Below are positions 1 through 7,715 of a stretch of DNA of 17,050 bases, piece after piece (position 1 is the stretch's first letter; every line of letters begins with the position of its first letter). The DNA is from Fidelibacterota bacterium (GTDB lineage Bacteria; Fidelibacterota; UBA2242): positions 1-17,050 of the forward strand of contig JAGLWX010000231.1 of the NCBI GenBank assembly GCA_023133185.1, in the 5' to 3' direction. The position numbers and the translations under genes are program-made. The notes under the pieces were generated by a model that did not search any database, was not told where the DNA came from, and saw nothing but the letters and a program-made list of their open reading frames with translations.

Positions 1-2958
1 GAAAATTCGATTAATTTGCTGCACATTCTTCTGCATATATTCCACAATTCTATCATGCAGACCATCACCGGTTTTGAATTGAGTGCGGCGGGATTGGTTA
101 AGCGGTTCAATAATATCATTTAAATATTTAACCTGAAGCTCGTCGTTGTCGGAAACGATCAGGCGATATAAATCTCTTAAATGTTTTAAAAAATAATAAT
201 TTTTATCCAGTTCCGTGAGAACCTCCCGATAATCCGCCAAACGTTGTGACAATAGTTTAAACAATTTAGGCGATATTGGATCTACAATAGTAAACCGAGC
301 CTTAAGAATAAACAGGAAATTCTCGATATCTCTTAATCCACCCGGACACTCTTTAATGTCAATGACATCTGAATCGGTATGGTATTCATGCCGTGATGCA
401 ATCTCCTGCTTTAGTGATTGCGTAAATTCACGATTGTTTTTAAATATATACGGTTCAATTATTTCCCGCTCAAATACATCTTTAAAGTGGGCGCTGCCAA
501 CAATCATCCGCGCTCCCAATAACTGTGACATATCAATAAAAGCATTTTCATCGGGATTATTGAAAAATTCTTTAAGGTTCTGAAAAGTAGTCACATAGTT
601 CTTGAAACGATCGGCAAATCTGTAATGCGCCATAATCGACCGTTGAATTATATGCTTGTTCATTTTCAAAATTATCTTGTTTGCGAATTGCAGTATTTCC
701 TCATCTTCAGAATTAAGCAGAATAATCAAATCATAATCATCATCAAACGATTGACTGCGGGCATGACCGCCGGCGGCAAAAACGGCTAATAAATCCTTCG
801 TTTCCGGAATATGATATTCCATCTCCCTGGAAACTAACTCACGACAAAGATCAAACAGAATTTGGATATAATTATCAGAAAATATTGTAAAATGTTTGTT
901 TACTTTTTCGAAGGATTCGCCATTTATAAGCCGAATACCCAGTCGTAAAAATTCAAAATCGTAGTAATCGCCTAATTTATCAATGCGGATCGAAAGAGTT
1001 TCAAAATTATCCAGGTTTCTCAGCAAGCCGTCGGCAATCTGGGCAAATCTCGGTTGATTATTTAATAATGAAATATAGGCGGCATTAGAATTAAAAACCC
1101 TATAAACAAATCGCCGGAAATAGTAGCTGCTGTCTTTGTACAATTTACAGAGCGTAATCAAATTCTTTTGGATGTTCCTGATGTCCGGCTTCCAGATTGG
1201 ATGATCTATAATGGCAATTAACTTCTCGAGGTGATGTTCGTTCAAAAGTACTAGAAAATTGTTCATCATGCGCGGGTTGAAATTCAAAACATGACAAAGG
1301 CGGCTAATATTTTCCTGAGTGCCTTCCAGGCGCTGCATAAATTGATCTAAAAAAAACCTGATAAAATCCGATTCAGCCAAATGGGATCGATGTTTCGTGA
1401 TAATCGTGATTAATAATATCAATGAGTACGGCGACAAACTCCCCCACCGTACATATGTCTTTACCAGTGATTTCATCTGTTTGTCAGGCAATGAATGAAA
1501 ATCTTTCAGGAAACGATCAAGCAATATTTCGTCATTTCGGTCCAGGATGGAGAAAATATCATCCCAGAATCGGGTTCCCCTGAAAAAACCGGACGTTTTA
1601 ATGAACTCTATGGCAATATTAATATTTGGGATCTCATCTGAATCTTCTGCCGCTGTGCTTTGTGTGATCGGCGCGAATATCGTTATGTTGTAAAGATGTT
1701 TACTAATTTGACGGATCAGGTTCTCTGCGCCCTGCCGCGCAATTTTCTGATGATCCTGGTAATGAATTAACAGTTGAGTGTATGCGGGAGCAAAGACTTT
1801 GTCTTCATAACCCATTGCCAGGGCAACCTTTTGAAGACTATCCGGCACAAAATTTTCTTCAAGATAAATTTCTTCCTCCTGAACAATAAACAGTTGATAC
1901 AAAAATCTGAATGTCTCGAAAAAGGTAAGCGCCTGTTGAACCCGAATATAATCATCGCGATTAGCCAAATCGGTTTTCAACAGCACGTCCAGTACTTCCA
2001 GAGAGGTGCTACGGTCAATGCCCTTCCAGGTCTTTATAGCAAAGATAATCGCTTTCAGCATGCGCAGGGCGTCTTGCTTGGGATTCAGGATATTTTCAGA
2101 AGCTTCCATCATTATCAGATCCCGGATTTCACCCAATAAACCTCGCAGACAACCCTCGTGATATCTGTTGTCCTGACCCGGGTGATAAAAATACCGGTCC
2201 AAAATTTCCCGCTTGAACTGGTGAAATAACTTTAGCCGACCAAGTATCGGCACTGCATTAAGCATCTCACTGAGAATAACAAAATCCTGTATTTCGCCAT
2301 CCAGAAGATCATGATATTCCTGTATCGATGCGGAATAGCCTCGTTTGCCGACATGCTCCGACAGGTGAAAGTGAAGCGCGCTGGCATTTTTCAACATTTC
2401 ATTGTTCAAAGCGCCAAAAGCTTTGGTTATGATTGCCTTTTCGCCCTGTCCTTCATCAATAATACCGAGGTCAATATCATCCTGATCGACTCGTGTGCCG
2501 ACACAACATACTATAAAATCCGGACGATTGGCTTTCGGCAGAAAAGTATCTATAAGCAGCGACATATATGCGCCGCTTAACATCCGGAAATCAGAACCGG
2601 TTCTCAGTAAGAATCTATGATAATTATCATACCGGTTCGACGGTGACGAAAGATTCATCTGAAGAACATCCAGCGCTTTGATATTCATCAGTAAAAATTG
2701 AAGTGAATAGTAACACCCCAGCATCTCCAGAAAAGTTTCACGGTCTTTAATGAAATCCGTGATTAACTTCATTTCTTTGGCGGGCTGTGATGAAAAACGA
2801 AGCAGTTGGAATTGATCAATTAGGTGCCGGGCATCGATGAGCGAAACCAGCGCATCAAAATTCTTTTCAATATTATAACGGTGTTTTTTGTGGTGATTCC
2901 CAAGAGCGGACACGCGCCCGAAAAGATCAATGGTCGAAAAGTCAATTGTGTGAATCAC
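1..2958 (-). CDS. GlnE/GlnD-like tandem nucleotidyltransferase (3' end beyond window)
   Basis: The reading frame is open for 986 codons from just after korC to the left edge, with no stop, so the C-terminus lies outside. Two nucleotidyltransferase motifs are visible. One is at residues 153-163 (VGTR, then DDID, with D161 and D163 as likely metal ligands). The other is at 728-743 (AAGGHARSQS, then DDDYD, with D741 and D743). A GlnD_UR-type signature (KECPGGLRDIENF, about 869-881) follows the second, and a weaker counterpart (EGCLRGLLGEIRDL, about 268-281) follows the first. This duplicated NTase-plus-helical layout is that of glutamine synthetase adenylyltransferase GlnE; GlnD has one NTase followed by HD and ACT domains. 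The usual GlnE GKLGGRE and SSDIDL wording is absent, so the substrate is uncertain. I chose the GTG at 2958 because no in-frame ATG occurs until about residue 64 and homologous sequence begins before that. It is co-directional with the kor genes, 24 bp after korC. Confidence 0.8.
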   Translation of the reverse strand, partial: MIHTIDFSTIDLFGRVSALGNHHKKHRYNIEKNFDALVSLIDARHLIDQFQLLRFSSQPAKEMKLITDFIKDRETFLEMLGCYYSLQFLLMNIKALDVLQMNLSSPSNRYDNYHRFLLRTGSDFRMLSGAYMSLLIDTFLPKANRPDFIVCCVGTRVDQDDIDLGIIDEGQGEKAIITKAFGALNNEMLKNASALHFHLSEHVGKRGYSASIQEYHDLLDGEIQDFVILSEMLNAVPILGRLKLFHQFKREILDRYFYHPGQDNRYHEGCLRGLLGEIRDLIMMEASENILNPKQDALRMLKAIIFAIKTWKGIDRSTSLEVLDVLLKTDLANRDDYIRVQQALTFFETFRFLYQLFIVQEEEIYLEENFVPDSLQKVALAMGYEDKVFAPAYTQLLIHYQDHQKIARQGAENLIRQISKHLYNITIFAPITQSTAAEDSDEIPNINIAIEFIKTSGFFRGTRFWDDIFSILDRNDEILLDRFLKDFHSLPDKQMKSLVKTYVRWGSLSPYSLILLITIITKHRSHLAESDFIRFFLDQFMQRLEGTQENISRLCHVLNFNPRMMNNFLVLLNEHHLEKLIAIIDHPIWKPDIRNIQKNLITLCKLYKDSSYYFRRFVYRVFNSNAAYISLLNNQPRFAQIADGLLRNLDNFETLSIRIDKLGDYYDFEFLRLGIRLINGESFEKVNKHFTIFSDNYIQILFDLCRELVSREMEYHIPETKDLLAVFAAGGHARSQSFDDDYDLIILLNSEDEEILQFANKIILKMNKHIIQRSIMAHYRFADRFKNYVTTFQNLKEFFNNPDENAFIDMSQLLGARMIVGSAHFKDVFEREIIEPYIFKNNREFTQSLKQEIASRHEYHTDSDVIDIKECPGGLRDIENFLFILKARFTIVDPISPKLFKLLSQRLADYREVLTELDKNYYFLKHLRDLYRLIVSDNDELQVKYLNDIIEPLNQSRRTQFKTGDGLHDRIVEYMQKNVQQINRIF

Positions 2959-2982
2959 AATATCTTTAACATTTGGGGTTTA

Positions 2983-3546
2983 TTAAAGCGAACCGTGTTT
3001 TTCAAGCCAGTTACCGGCTAACTCGATACCGGTATAAAATGCCTTTATGTTGATTTCTTCGGTACCTTTGGGCACCCTGGCGCGAATCGCATGTTTAACC
3101 GAATCTTCCGAAACAACTCCTGACAATTTCGTAATAATGCCAAGCGCTATGATATTTGACACCAAAAATTTTCCCAGGCGTTCAACGGCAGACTGGATAA
3201 TCGGAAGGGCAACCACTTTATAGTTCCCTTTCGGGATATTCGTAACCATTTGCGAGTCTATCAATAAAATCCCGTCCTCCTTCAGATCGACGACATATTT
3301 GTCACAGGCTTCCTGGGTCAGCGCCAGCATAATATCTATGTTCTCTGCTTTGGGATAATCTATATCTCCATCGGAAATAATAACCTCGGAACGGCTGGCG
3401 CCTCCACGGGCTTCCGGACCATAGGATTGACTTTGGGTCGCATTTAAACCGTCATAAATCGCAGCAGCCTCAGCCAGAACTTTACCTACCAGGATCAATC
3501 CCTGACCACCTGAACCGCTTAACCTAACTTCATATCGAAATGCCAT
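2983..3546 (-). CDS. korC: 2-oxoacid:ferredoxin oxidoreductase, gamma subunit
   Basis: This is the gamma subunit (187 residues) of a four-subunit 2-oxoglutarate:ferredoxin oxidoreductase. The complex decarboxylates a 2-oxoacid to its acyl-CoA with reduction of ferredoxin, or runs in reverse for CO2 fixation. The GSGGQG motif at residues 11-16 and the QSYGPEARGGASRSEVIIS stretch at about 40-58 are hallmarks of the gamma domain (POR/KOR gamma family, Rossmann-like). Length is normal for a stand-alone gamma subunit. I start it at the ATG at 3546, which has GGAG six bases upstream; a TTG four codons earlier overlaps that ribosome-binding site and is less likely. It lies 15 bp after korB in the same operon and ends in a double TAA. 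Confidence 0.93.
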   Translation of the reverse strand: MAFRYEVRLSGSGGQGLILVGKVLAEAAAIYDGLNATQSQSYGPEARGGASRSEVIISDGDIDYPKAENIDIMLALTQEACDKYVVDLKEDGILLIDSQMVTNIPKGNYKVVALPIIQSAVERLGKFLVSNIIALGIITKLSGVVSEDSVKHAIRARVPKGTEEINIKAFYTGIELAGNWLEKHGSL

Positions 3547-3561
3547 GTTTTTCTCCAATGA

Positions 3562-4377
3562 TTATTGATTAATCTGTTTGGCTTTATCAATAACCTCTTC
3601 GTATCGTTGCAGGTAATTGTTTTGTTCCTTGTCAACAAACACGCCCGTAATTATTTTTCCTTGCAATTCTTCTTCCGACATTTTCTGAGCGCGTTCAACA
3701 CCAACAGAATTTTTCTTCTGAAACATCATCATCTCGACGCCATTGCCCTCTTTGTTCCTTCGCCCGTAGGAAGTGGGACAAGGCGTCATAACTTCCACAA
3801 CCGAAAACCCCTTTTTCAAAAATGCCTGTTCGATATATCGATCTGTTTTACCAACATGATAAACTGTCGATCGCGCTACATATGCTGCCCCGGCGGCTTG
3901 AGCCAGGCGACTAATATCAAAAGGCGCATCCGGGTTCCCGTAGGGCGCTGTCGAGGCTTTCTTGCCAACAGGCGTGGTTGGAGACGCCTGTCCGCCTGTC
4001 ATACCATAAATATAGTTGTTATAGATAATAACCGTTAGATCAATATTTCTTCGGGCAGCGTGTATGAAATGATTCCCCCCGATTGCCGTGGCATCGCCAT
4101 CTCCGCTGACAATAATGACATGCAGGTTGGGCTTTACAATTTTCAATCCCGTCGCAAATGCAATTGCCCGCCCGTGGGTTGTGTGGAGGGTGTTAAAATC
4201 CACATACCCCGGAGTACGGCTGGAACACCCGATGCCGGAAACCATGGCAATATCATCTTTTTCCCAGCCAAGCTTGTCGATCACTCTTAAAATCGATTTT
4301 AAAATAATTCCGTGACCACAACCGTCACACCAGATGTGCGGCATTTTATCTTCTCTCAGGTAATACAAATAATCCAT
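3562..4377 (-). CDS. korB: 2-oxoacid:ferredoxin oxidoreductase, beta (TPP-binding) subunit
   Basis: This is the thiamine-diphosphate-binding beta subunit (271 residues). The TPP/Mg signature begins with GDGD at residues 92-95 and ends with NN at 120-121. Four cysteines are placed as in the POR/KOR beta family to hold a [4Fe-4S] cluster: C17 and C20 in WCDGCGH, C51 in GIGCSSR, and C200 in PCPTSYG. The GMTGGQASPTTP segment (about 125-136) favours the 2-oxoglutarate-type beta subunit over pyruvate-type enzymes, though substrate assignment from sequence alone is imperfect. The ATG start has AGGA upstream. It sits 8 bp after korA, consistent with translational coupling. Confidence 0.94.
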   Translation of the reverse strand: MDYLYYLREDKMPHIWCDGCGHGIILKSILRVIDKLGWEKDDIAMVSGIGCSSRTPGYVDFNTLHTTHGRAIAFATGLKIVKPNLHVIIVSGDGDATAIGGNHFIHAARRNIDLTVIIYNNYIYGMTGGQASPTTPVGKKASTAPYGNPDAPFDISRLAQAAGAAYVARSTVYHVGKTDRYIEQAFLKKGFSVVEVMTPCPTSYGRRNKEGNGVEMMMFQKKNSVGVERAQKMSEEELQGKIITGVFVDKEQNNYLQRYEEVIDKAKQINQ

Positions 4378-4385
4378 TGCTGTTC

Positions 4386-5525
4386 CTATGAAATTATGGC
4401 TTCAAAAATTTCGTTCGGTGTGATGGGTTCACCATCAATTTTATTGACCCTGACCACGGGTTTTTCGCGGCGCGTTGCCCATTCAATCTCATGAGCGATC
4501 TGCCCCAGGTTCATCTCGGCAACGACGATTTTCCTGACAGGCTTGTAGAGCGCTTCTATTTCTTTATCGGGAAAAGGCCAGATGGTCTTCAAGCGCAACA
4601 GACCGGCTTTCACGTCTTTTTCCCGGGCATTGATTACGGCGCGCTTTGCAGAGCGGGCGGTTGACCCGAAGGAAATCACCAACACGTCCATATCATCCGT
4701 ATTAAATGTTTCCACCTCCACAATGTCGTCGCGAAAGCGCTGAATCTTGCGATTTAGCCGTAACATCTGAGCGCGGATTTTTTTAGGATCGTTGGTTGGA
4801 AAACCGGTTTCATCATGCGCCAGTCCAGTCACATGATAGCGATAACCTTCACCGAAATTCGCCATTGCCGGTATATCCGAATCATCCATTTTATAGGGCA
4901 AGTAGTTTTCAGGAGTATCTGTAGGTTTTTTGCGATCAATTATTTCGATTGTTGACGGATCGGGAATCTCTATTTTTTCAGTAAGGTGTCCGATTATTTC
5001 ATCACTTAATAATATCACCGGCATGCGGTACTTTTCCGCCAGACTAAACGCCCTGATCGTCAAATCGTAGGTCTCCCTTACCGATGATGGGCACAGTACG
5101 ATGATCGGATGGTCTCCGTGGGTTCCCCAGCGCGCCTGCATGACATCGCTTTGGGCGGCATGAGTCGGAAGCCCGGTGCTGGGACCGCCGCGTTGAACAT
5201 TCACGATCACACAGGGAACCTCCGCCATGACGGCAAAACCAATATTTTCCTGTTTTAAGGAAAAGCCGGGGCCGCTGGTGGCTGTCATTGTTTTTGCGCC
5301 TCCAAGGGAGCCGCCGATAATGGCGCCCATAGCTGCGATCTCATCTTCCATCTGAATAAAATTCCCACCTATAACCGGAAATCTCAGCGCAAGAACTTCC
5401 GCAATTTCCGATGAAGGAGTAATGGGATAACCGGCAAAAAAACGACACCCCGCCGCTATTGCTCCTTCTGCGCAGGCGACATTGCCCTGCCACATACGAA
5501 CGTTTGGATTGGTTTTTTTTTCCAC
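4386..5525 (-). CDS. korA: 2-oxoacid:ferredoxin oxidoreductase, alpha subunit
   Basis: This is the alpha subunit (379 residues), containing the pyrimidine-binding domain and domain II of the POR/KOR family. The GYPITPSSE motif at residues 32-40 is characteristic of KorA-type proteins. The region QMEDEIAAMGAIIGGSLGGA (about 58-77) carries the glutamate expected to contact the TPP aminopyrimidine of the beta subunit, and TATSGPGFSLKQE follows at 81-93. Length matches the short alpha type in which gamma is a separate protein, as seen here. The start is a GTG at 5525, supported by GGGAG five bases upstream. It lies 11 bp after korD. The context makes it the catalytic partner of korB. Confidence 0.94.
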   Translation of the reverse strand: MEKKTNPNVRMWQGNVACAEGAIAAGCRFFAGYPITPSSEIAEVLALRFPVIGGNFIQMEDEIAAMGAIIGGSLGGAKTMTATSGPGFSLKQENIGFAVMAEVPCVIVNVQRGGPSTGLPTHAAQSDVMQARWGTHGDHPIIVLCPSSVRETYDLTIRAFSLAEKYRMPVILLSDEIIGHLTEKIEIPDPSTIEIIDRKKPTDTPENYLPYKMDDSDIPAMANFGEGYRYHVTGLAHDETGFPTNDPKKIRAQMLRLNRKIQRFRDDIVEVETFNTDDMDVLVISFGSTARSAKRAVINAREKDVKAGLLRLKTIWPFPDKEIEALYKPVRKIVVAEMNLGQIAHEIEWATRREKPVVRVNKIDGEPITPNEIFEAIIS

Positions 5526-5536
5526 AAAAACTCCCG

Positions 5537-5755
5537 CTATTTTTTTCTCGATTCAGCTTTATCAGGTGGTGTCACGGTAATCGCGAAATCGGGGCATAGT
5601 TTCTCGCAAAGTTTACAGGCAATACAATCTTCGGGTCTGGCAACTTCGGGATAAAACCGGCCCATGTCATAGACTTTTTTAGGGCAAAAGTACACACATA
5701 TTTCACAGCTTTTACACCACTTTTCATTTATTGTAATTTTAGAGATCTTTTTCAT
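5537..5755 (-). CDS. korD: Ferredoxin-like delta subunit with two 4Fe-4S clusters
   Basis: This is a 72-residue bacterial-type 2x[4Fe-4S] ferredoxin that serves as the electron-transfer delta subunit of the KOR complex. Two CxxCxxCxxxCP motifs are complete: C14, C17, C20, C24 and C44, C47, C50, C54. It is the first gene of the korDABC run. The ATG at 5755 has no strong Shine-Dalgarno sequence. The 136-bp gap upstream, after the LD-carboxypeptidase gene, could hold an operon promoter, but I could not identify convincing -35/-10 boxes there. A free-standing ferredoxin of the same fold would look similar; position argues for the subunit role. Confidence 0.92.
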   Translation of the reverse strand: MKKISKITINEKWCKSCEICVYFCPKKVYDMGRFYPEVARPEDCIACKLCEKLCPDFAITVTPPDKAESRKK

Positions 5756-5891
5756 AACTGAATACCACTTTTTACTTATTGAGAATTTTTACACTATGCT
5801 TTTGACTTTAAACGAGCTCTTCTGTTTAATAATATCTTGTATGTTAAAAACCTAAACATATCTGAAGACAATATTTATGCCAAACATCGTT

Positions 5892-6833
5892 CTATGGTTT
5901 TTGGATAGTAAGCTTCACCGGATCGGTCTCTATATGTATCCGGGCTCCGAGCGGCAGCGTTAAGCGCCGACGAATATGTCCATAAGCAAGATTCGTTATT
6001 ACCGGAAAATCATAATCTCCCAATACATCCTGCAGAAAATCCGTCATTGTAAAAGAACGTTTGGGATTTTTTGGAAAACATTTTACAAAATGTCCCAGCA
6101 GCAAGCCGGATATCTGTTCAAAGACGCCATGCAGTCTTAATATATGCAGATGTTTATCGAGATGATATGTTTTCTCGCCGATATCTTCAATGACCAATAC
6201 TGCGCCTTTTAAATCGGGCATATACATTGTTCCCAGCAAGGGCGTTACCATCGACAAACAGCCACCCACTAATACACCTGTGGCGGATCCGTGACGAAAT
6301 ACCCGTATTTCCTCTTCTTGAGGGTTTTGCAGTTCCAGCGGATATGGATGCGCAGTAATAACTCTCCAGAGCCATTCTTCAGAATAGGGGTCAAAATTAT
6401 TCCCCATATCAGACGCCACCATGGGTCCGGTATAACCGATCCAGCCTAACTTGCTCAACAATGCCATTTGGAGAGCCGTTGTATCTGAATATCCCACGAT
6501 CATTTTCGGCGGGACTTTTTTTAATTTGTCATAGTTGATTTTATCTATGATCCGCAACAGCCCATAACCGCCGCGCACACAGATTATACCTTTTACCTCG
6601 GGATCCAGGATAAATCGTTCCAGCCATTTCAGGCGCAATTCATCATTCCCGGCAATATAGAATTTGCCGCGGGTTAAATTCGGAGCTGTTTTAACTTTAT
6701 AACCACATTTCTCCAGGTATTCAATACCCTGCCTGACATTTTTTCGGTGTGCAGCACTCGCCGGAGCAATAATCCCGATAGTATCGCCTGGTGTTAAGAC
6801 ATTTGGAAATTGATACATCCGTTTACTTCCCAT
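5892..6833 (-). CDS. ldcA: LD-carboxypeptidase, peptidase family S66
   Basis: A 313-residue member of the S66 family (LdcA/MccF). LD-carboxypeptidases remove the terminal D-alanine from murein tetrapeptides during peptidoglycan recycling, usually in the cytoplasm; no signal peptide is visible here. The N-terminal GDTIGIIAPAS (about 16-26), RGGYG (about 87-91) and GYSDTT (114-119, nucleophile S116) are classic. The likely triad partners are E216 in VLVIEDIGE and H286 in LAYGHI. Spacing agrees with the Ser/Glu/His triad known for the Pseudomonas enzyme. MccF-like microcin-immunity members share this fold, so the exact substrate is inferred. An internal ATG at 6818 has weak GGGA upstream and could be the true start, removing five residues. 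It is co-directional with, and upstream of, the kor operon. Confidence 0.92.
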   Translation of the reverse strand: MGSKRMYQFPNVLTPGDTIGIIAPASAAHRKNVRQGIEYLEKCGYKVKTAPNLTRGKFYIAGNDELRLKWLERFILDPEVKGIICVRGGYGLLRIIDKINYDKLKKVPPKMIVGYSDTTALQMALLSKLGWIGYTGPMVASDMGNNFDPYSEEWLWRVITAHPYPLELQNPQEEEIRVFRHGSATGVLVGGCLSMVTPLLGTMYMPDLKGAVLVIEDIGEKTYHLDKHLHILRLHGVFEQISGLLLGHFVKCFPKNPKRSFTMTDFLQDVLGDYDFPVITNLAYGHIRRRLTLPLGARIHIETDPVKLTIQKP

Positions 6834-6964
6834 TAATTACTGCTAAAATTGCAATAACTATTTTGAAAGATAAAGGCTTTTATAAAATATTTCTCCTTTT
6901 TCTTGACTTCACGATAGATATCTCTTTTTAAGTTAAAAAATTATCCAACAAAATATGTTTTTTT

Positions 6965-6982
6965 AGTTAAAATGTTTTAACT
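6965..6982. promoter_or_regulatory. 18-bp palindrome in divergent intergenic region, possible operator
   Basis: AGTTAAAATGTTTTAACT has two perfect 8-bp arms around a central TG. It lies in the 232-bp AT-rich gap between the divergently transcribed LD-carboxypeptidase gene and the exported caspase operon, 83 bp before the lipoprotein start codon. A partial half-site-like word (AAGTTAAAAAA) occurs about 35 bp to the left. A dimeric transcription factor site is plausible. Promoter boxes nearby are weak: TTGTTC and TATTGA, 18 bp apart, lie just to the right and would face the caspase operon. Function is inferred only from symmetry and position. Confidence 0.4.
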
Positions 6983-7065
6983 TATTGTTCAAGATTGGAC
7001 GGAAACCATATTGATTCAAAAAAAACCAATTTTTGCTGTATGAAATATAACGGAAGGTGAATCTT

Positions 7066-7671
7066 ATGAAAAAACAGGTGATAATTTTCTTGTCAATTTT
7101 TGCTCTATTTTTTCTTTGCGGATGTACATCAATGAATTTTATTCCACCCCAATTCTCTCTCGCAACAGCGGACTATGTTGACAAAACAATCAGTAAAACC
7201 GCAGATAAAACGGCCGAAGAGGTTATGGCAAAAGCGGAAACCATCATAGAGGAAAAAATTGCAGAGCAGAAAAAGCAGGTCGAAACAATAATTCAGGATA
7301 TAGAAAAGCAGCGGGAAAATACAGAAGAAGTTCTTGCTTCAATGGAAGATATTACTAAAAAATCTAAAACCATTGATTACCAATTCCGCAAAATGATGGA
7401 AGATATTCAGAGTTCCAAGCGGGAAACACAGGATGATCTTGATGAAATGTCGGTTACTTTAAATGCCAATTTAGAGAAAATATCCGATACTTTAACCGTG
7501 AATCTGACAGAATTATCCAAACTTATTAATGATAATGTTCAGTCACTGGAAGCACAAGACCAGCAGTTTACTGACATTATTAGTCAATTACAGATACAAC
7601 TTGAGAATACACCGGAAAAAACTTTAGAGGGTTTACGTAAAGCAATCGAAGATTTTTTAAAAGAGAATTAA
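7066..7671 (+). CDS. Coiled-coil lipoprotein, first gene of exported caspase operon
   Basis: A 201-residue predicted lipoprotein. The N-terminus (MKK, hydrophobic run, then FLCGC) forms a signal peptidase II site with the lipidated cysteine at residue 20; the Cys at lipobox position -2 is unusual but tolerable. After a short linker the whole mature chain (about 35-195) is charged, nearly proline-free and heptad-like (many Glu, Lys, Gln with regularly spaced Ile, Leu, Met), suggesting a long alpha-helical coiled coil. I recognise no catalytic domain. The start is the ATG at 7066, preceded by GGAAGG eight bases upstream; a GTG at 7057 overlaps that site. It precedes the caspase gene by 44 bp, so it may anchor or space the exported complex at the membrane. 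Confidence 0.85.
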   Translation: MKKQVIIFLSIFALFFLCGCTSMNFIPPQFSLATADYVDKTISKTADKTAEEVMAKAETIIEEKIAEQKKQVETIIQDIEKQRENTEEVLASMEDITKKSKTIDYQFRKMMEDIQSSKRETQDDLDEMSVTLNANLEKISDTLTVNLTELSKLINDNVQSLEAQDQQFTDIISQLQIQLENTPEKTLEGLRKAIEDFLKEN

Positions 7672-7675
7672 TTAA

Positions 7676-7702
7676 GGAGAATTTATTTAACATTAGTTCT
7701 CC
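7676..7702 (+). promoter_or_regulatory. Hairpin over a ribosome-binding-like site between lipoprotein and caspase genes
   Basis: GGAGAA at 7676-7681 can pair with TTCTCC at 7697-7702 across a 15-base loop. The left arm lies within the AAGGAG at 7674-7679, right after the lipoprotein stop. A second purine-rich site, GGGAG at about 7703-7707, sits eight bases before the caspase ATG and is probably the one used. The stem is short, so a role in tuning translation or mRNA stability is only a possibility. Confidence 0.25.
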
Positions 7703-7715
7703 GGGAGCTGAGAAA

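Noticed and set aside
1774..2139. 121-codon plus-strand open frame
   Set aside because: It lies antisense within the continuous tandem-nucleotidyltransferase frame, has no recognisable domain and no good ribosome-binding site.
3565..4038. 157-codon plus-strand open frame
   Set aside because: It is antisense to korB, whose family motifs are unambiguous; the translated product has no domain-like pattern.
6904..6932. TTGACT with an AT-rich box 17 bp downstream as a sigma-70 promoter
   Set aside because: The matching -10 would be TTTTTA, too weak to separate from the AT-rich background.
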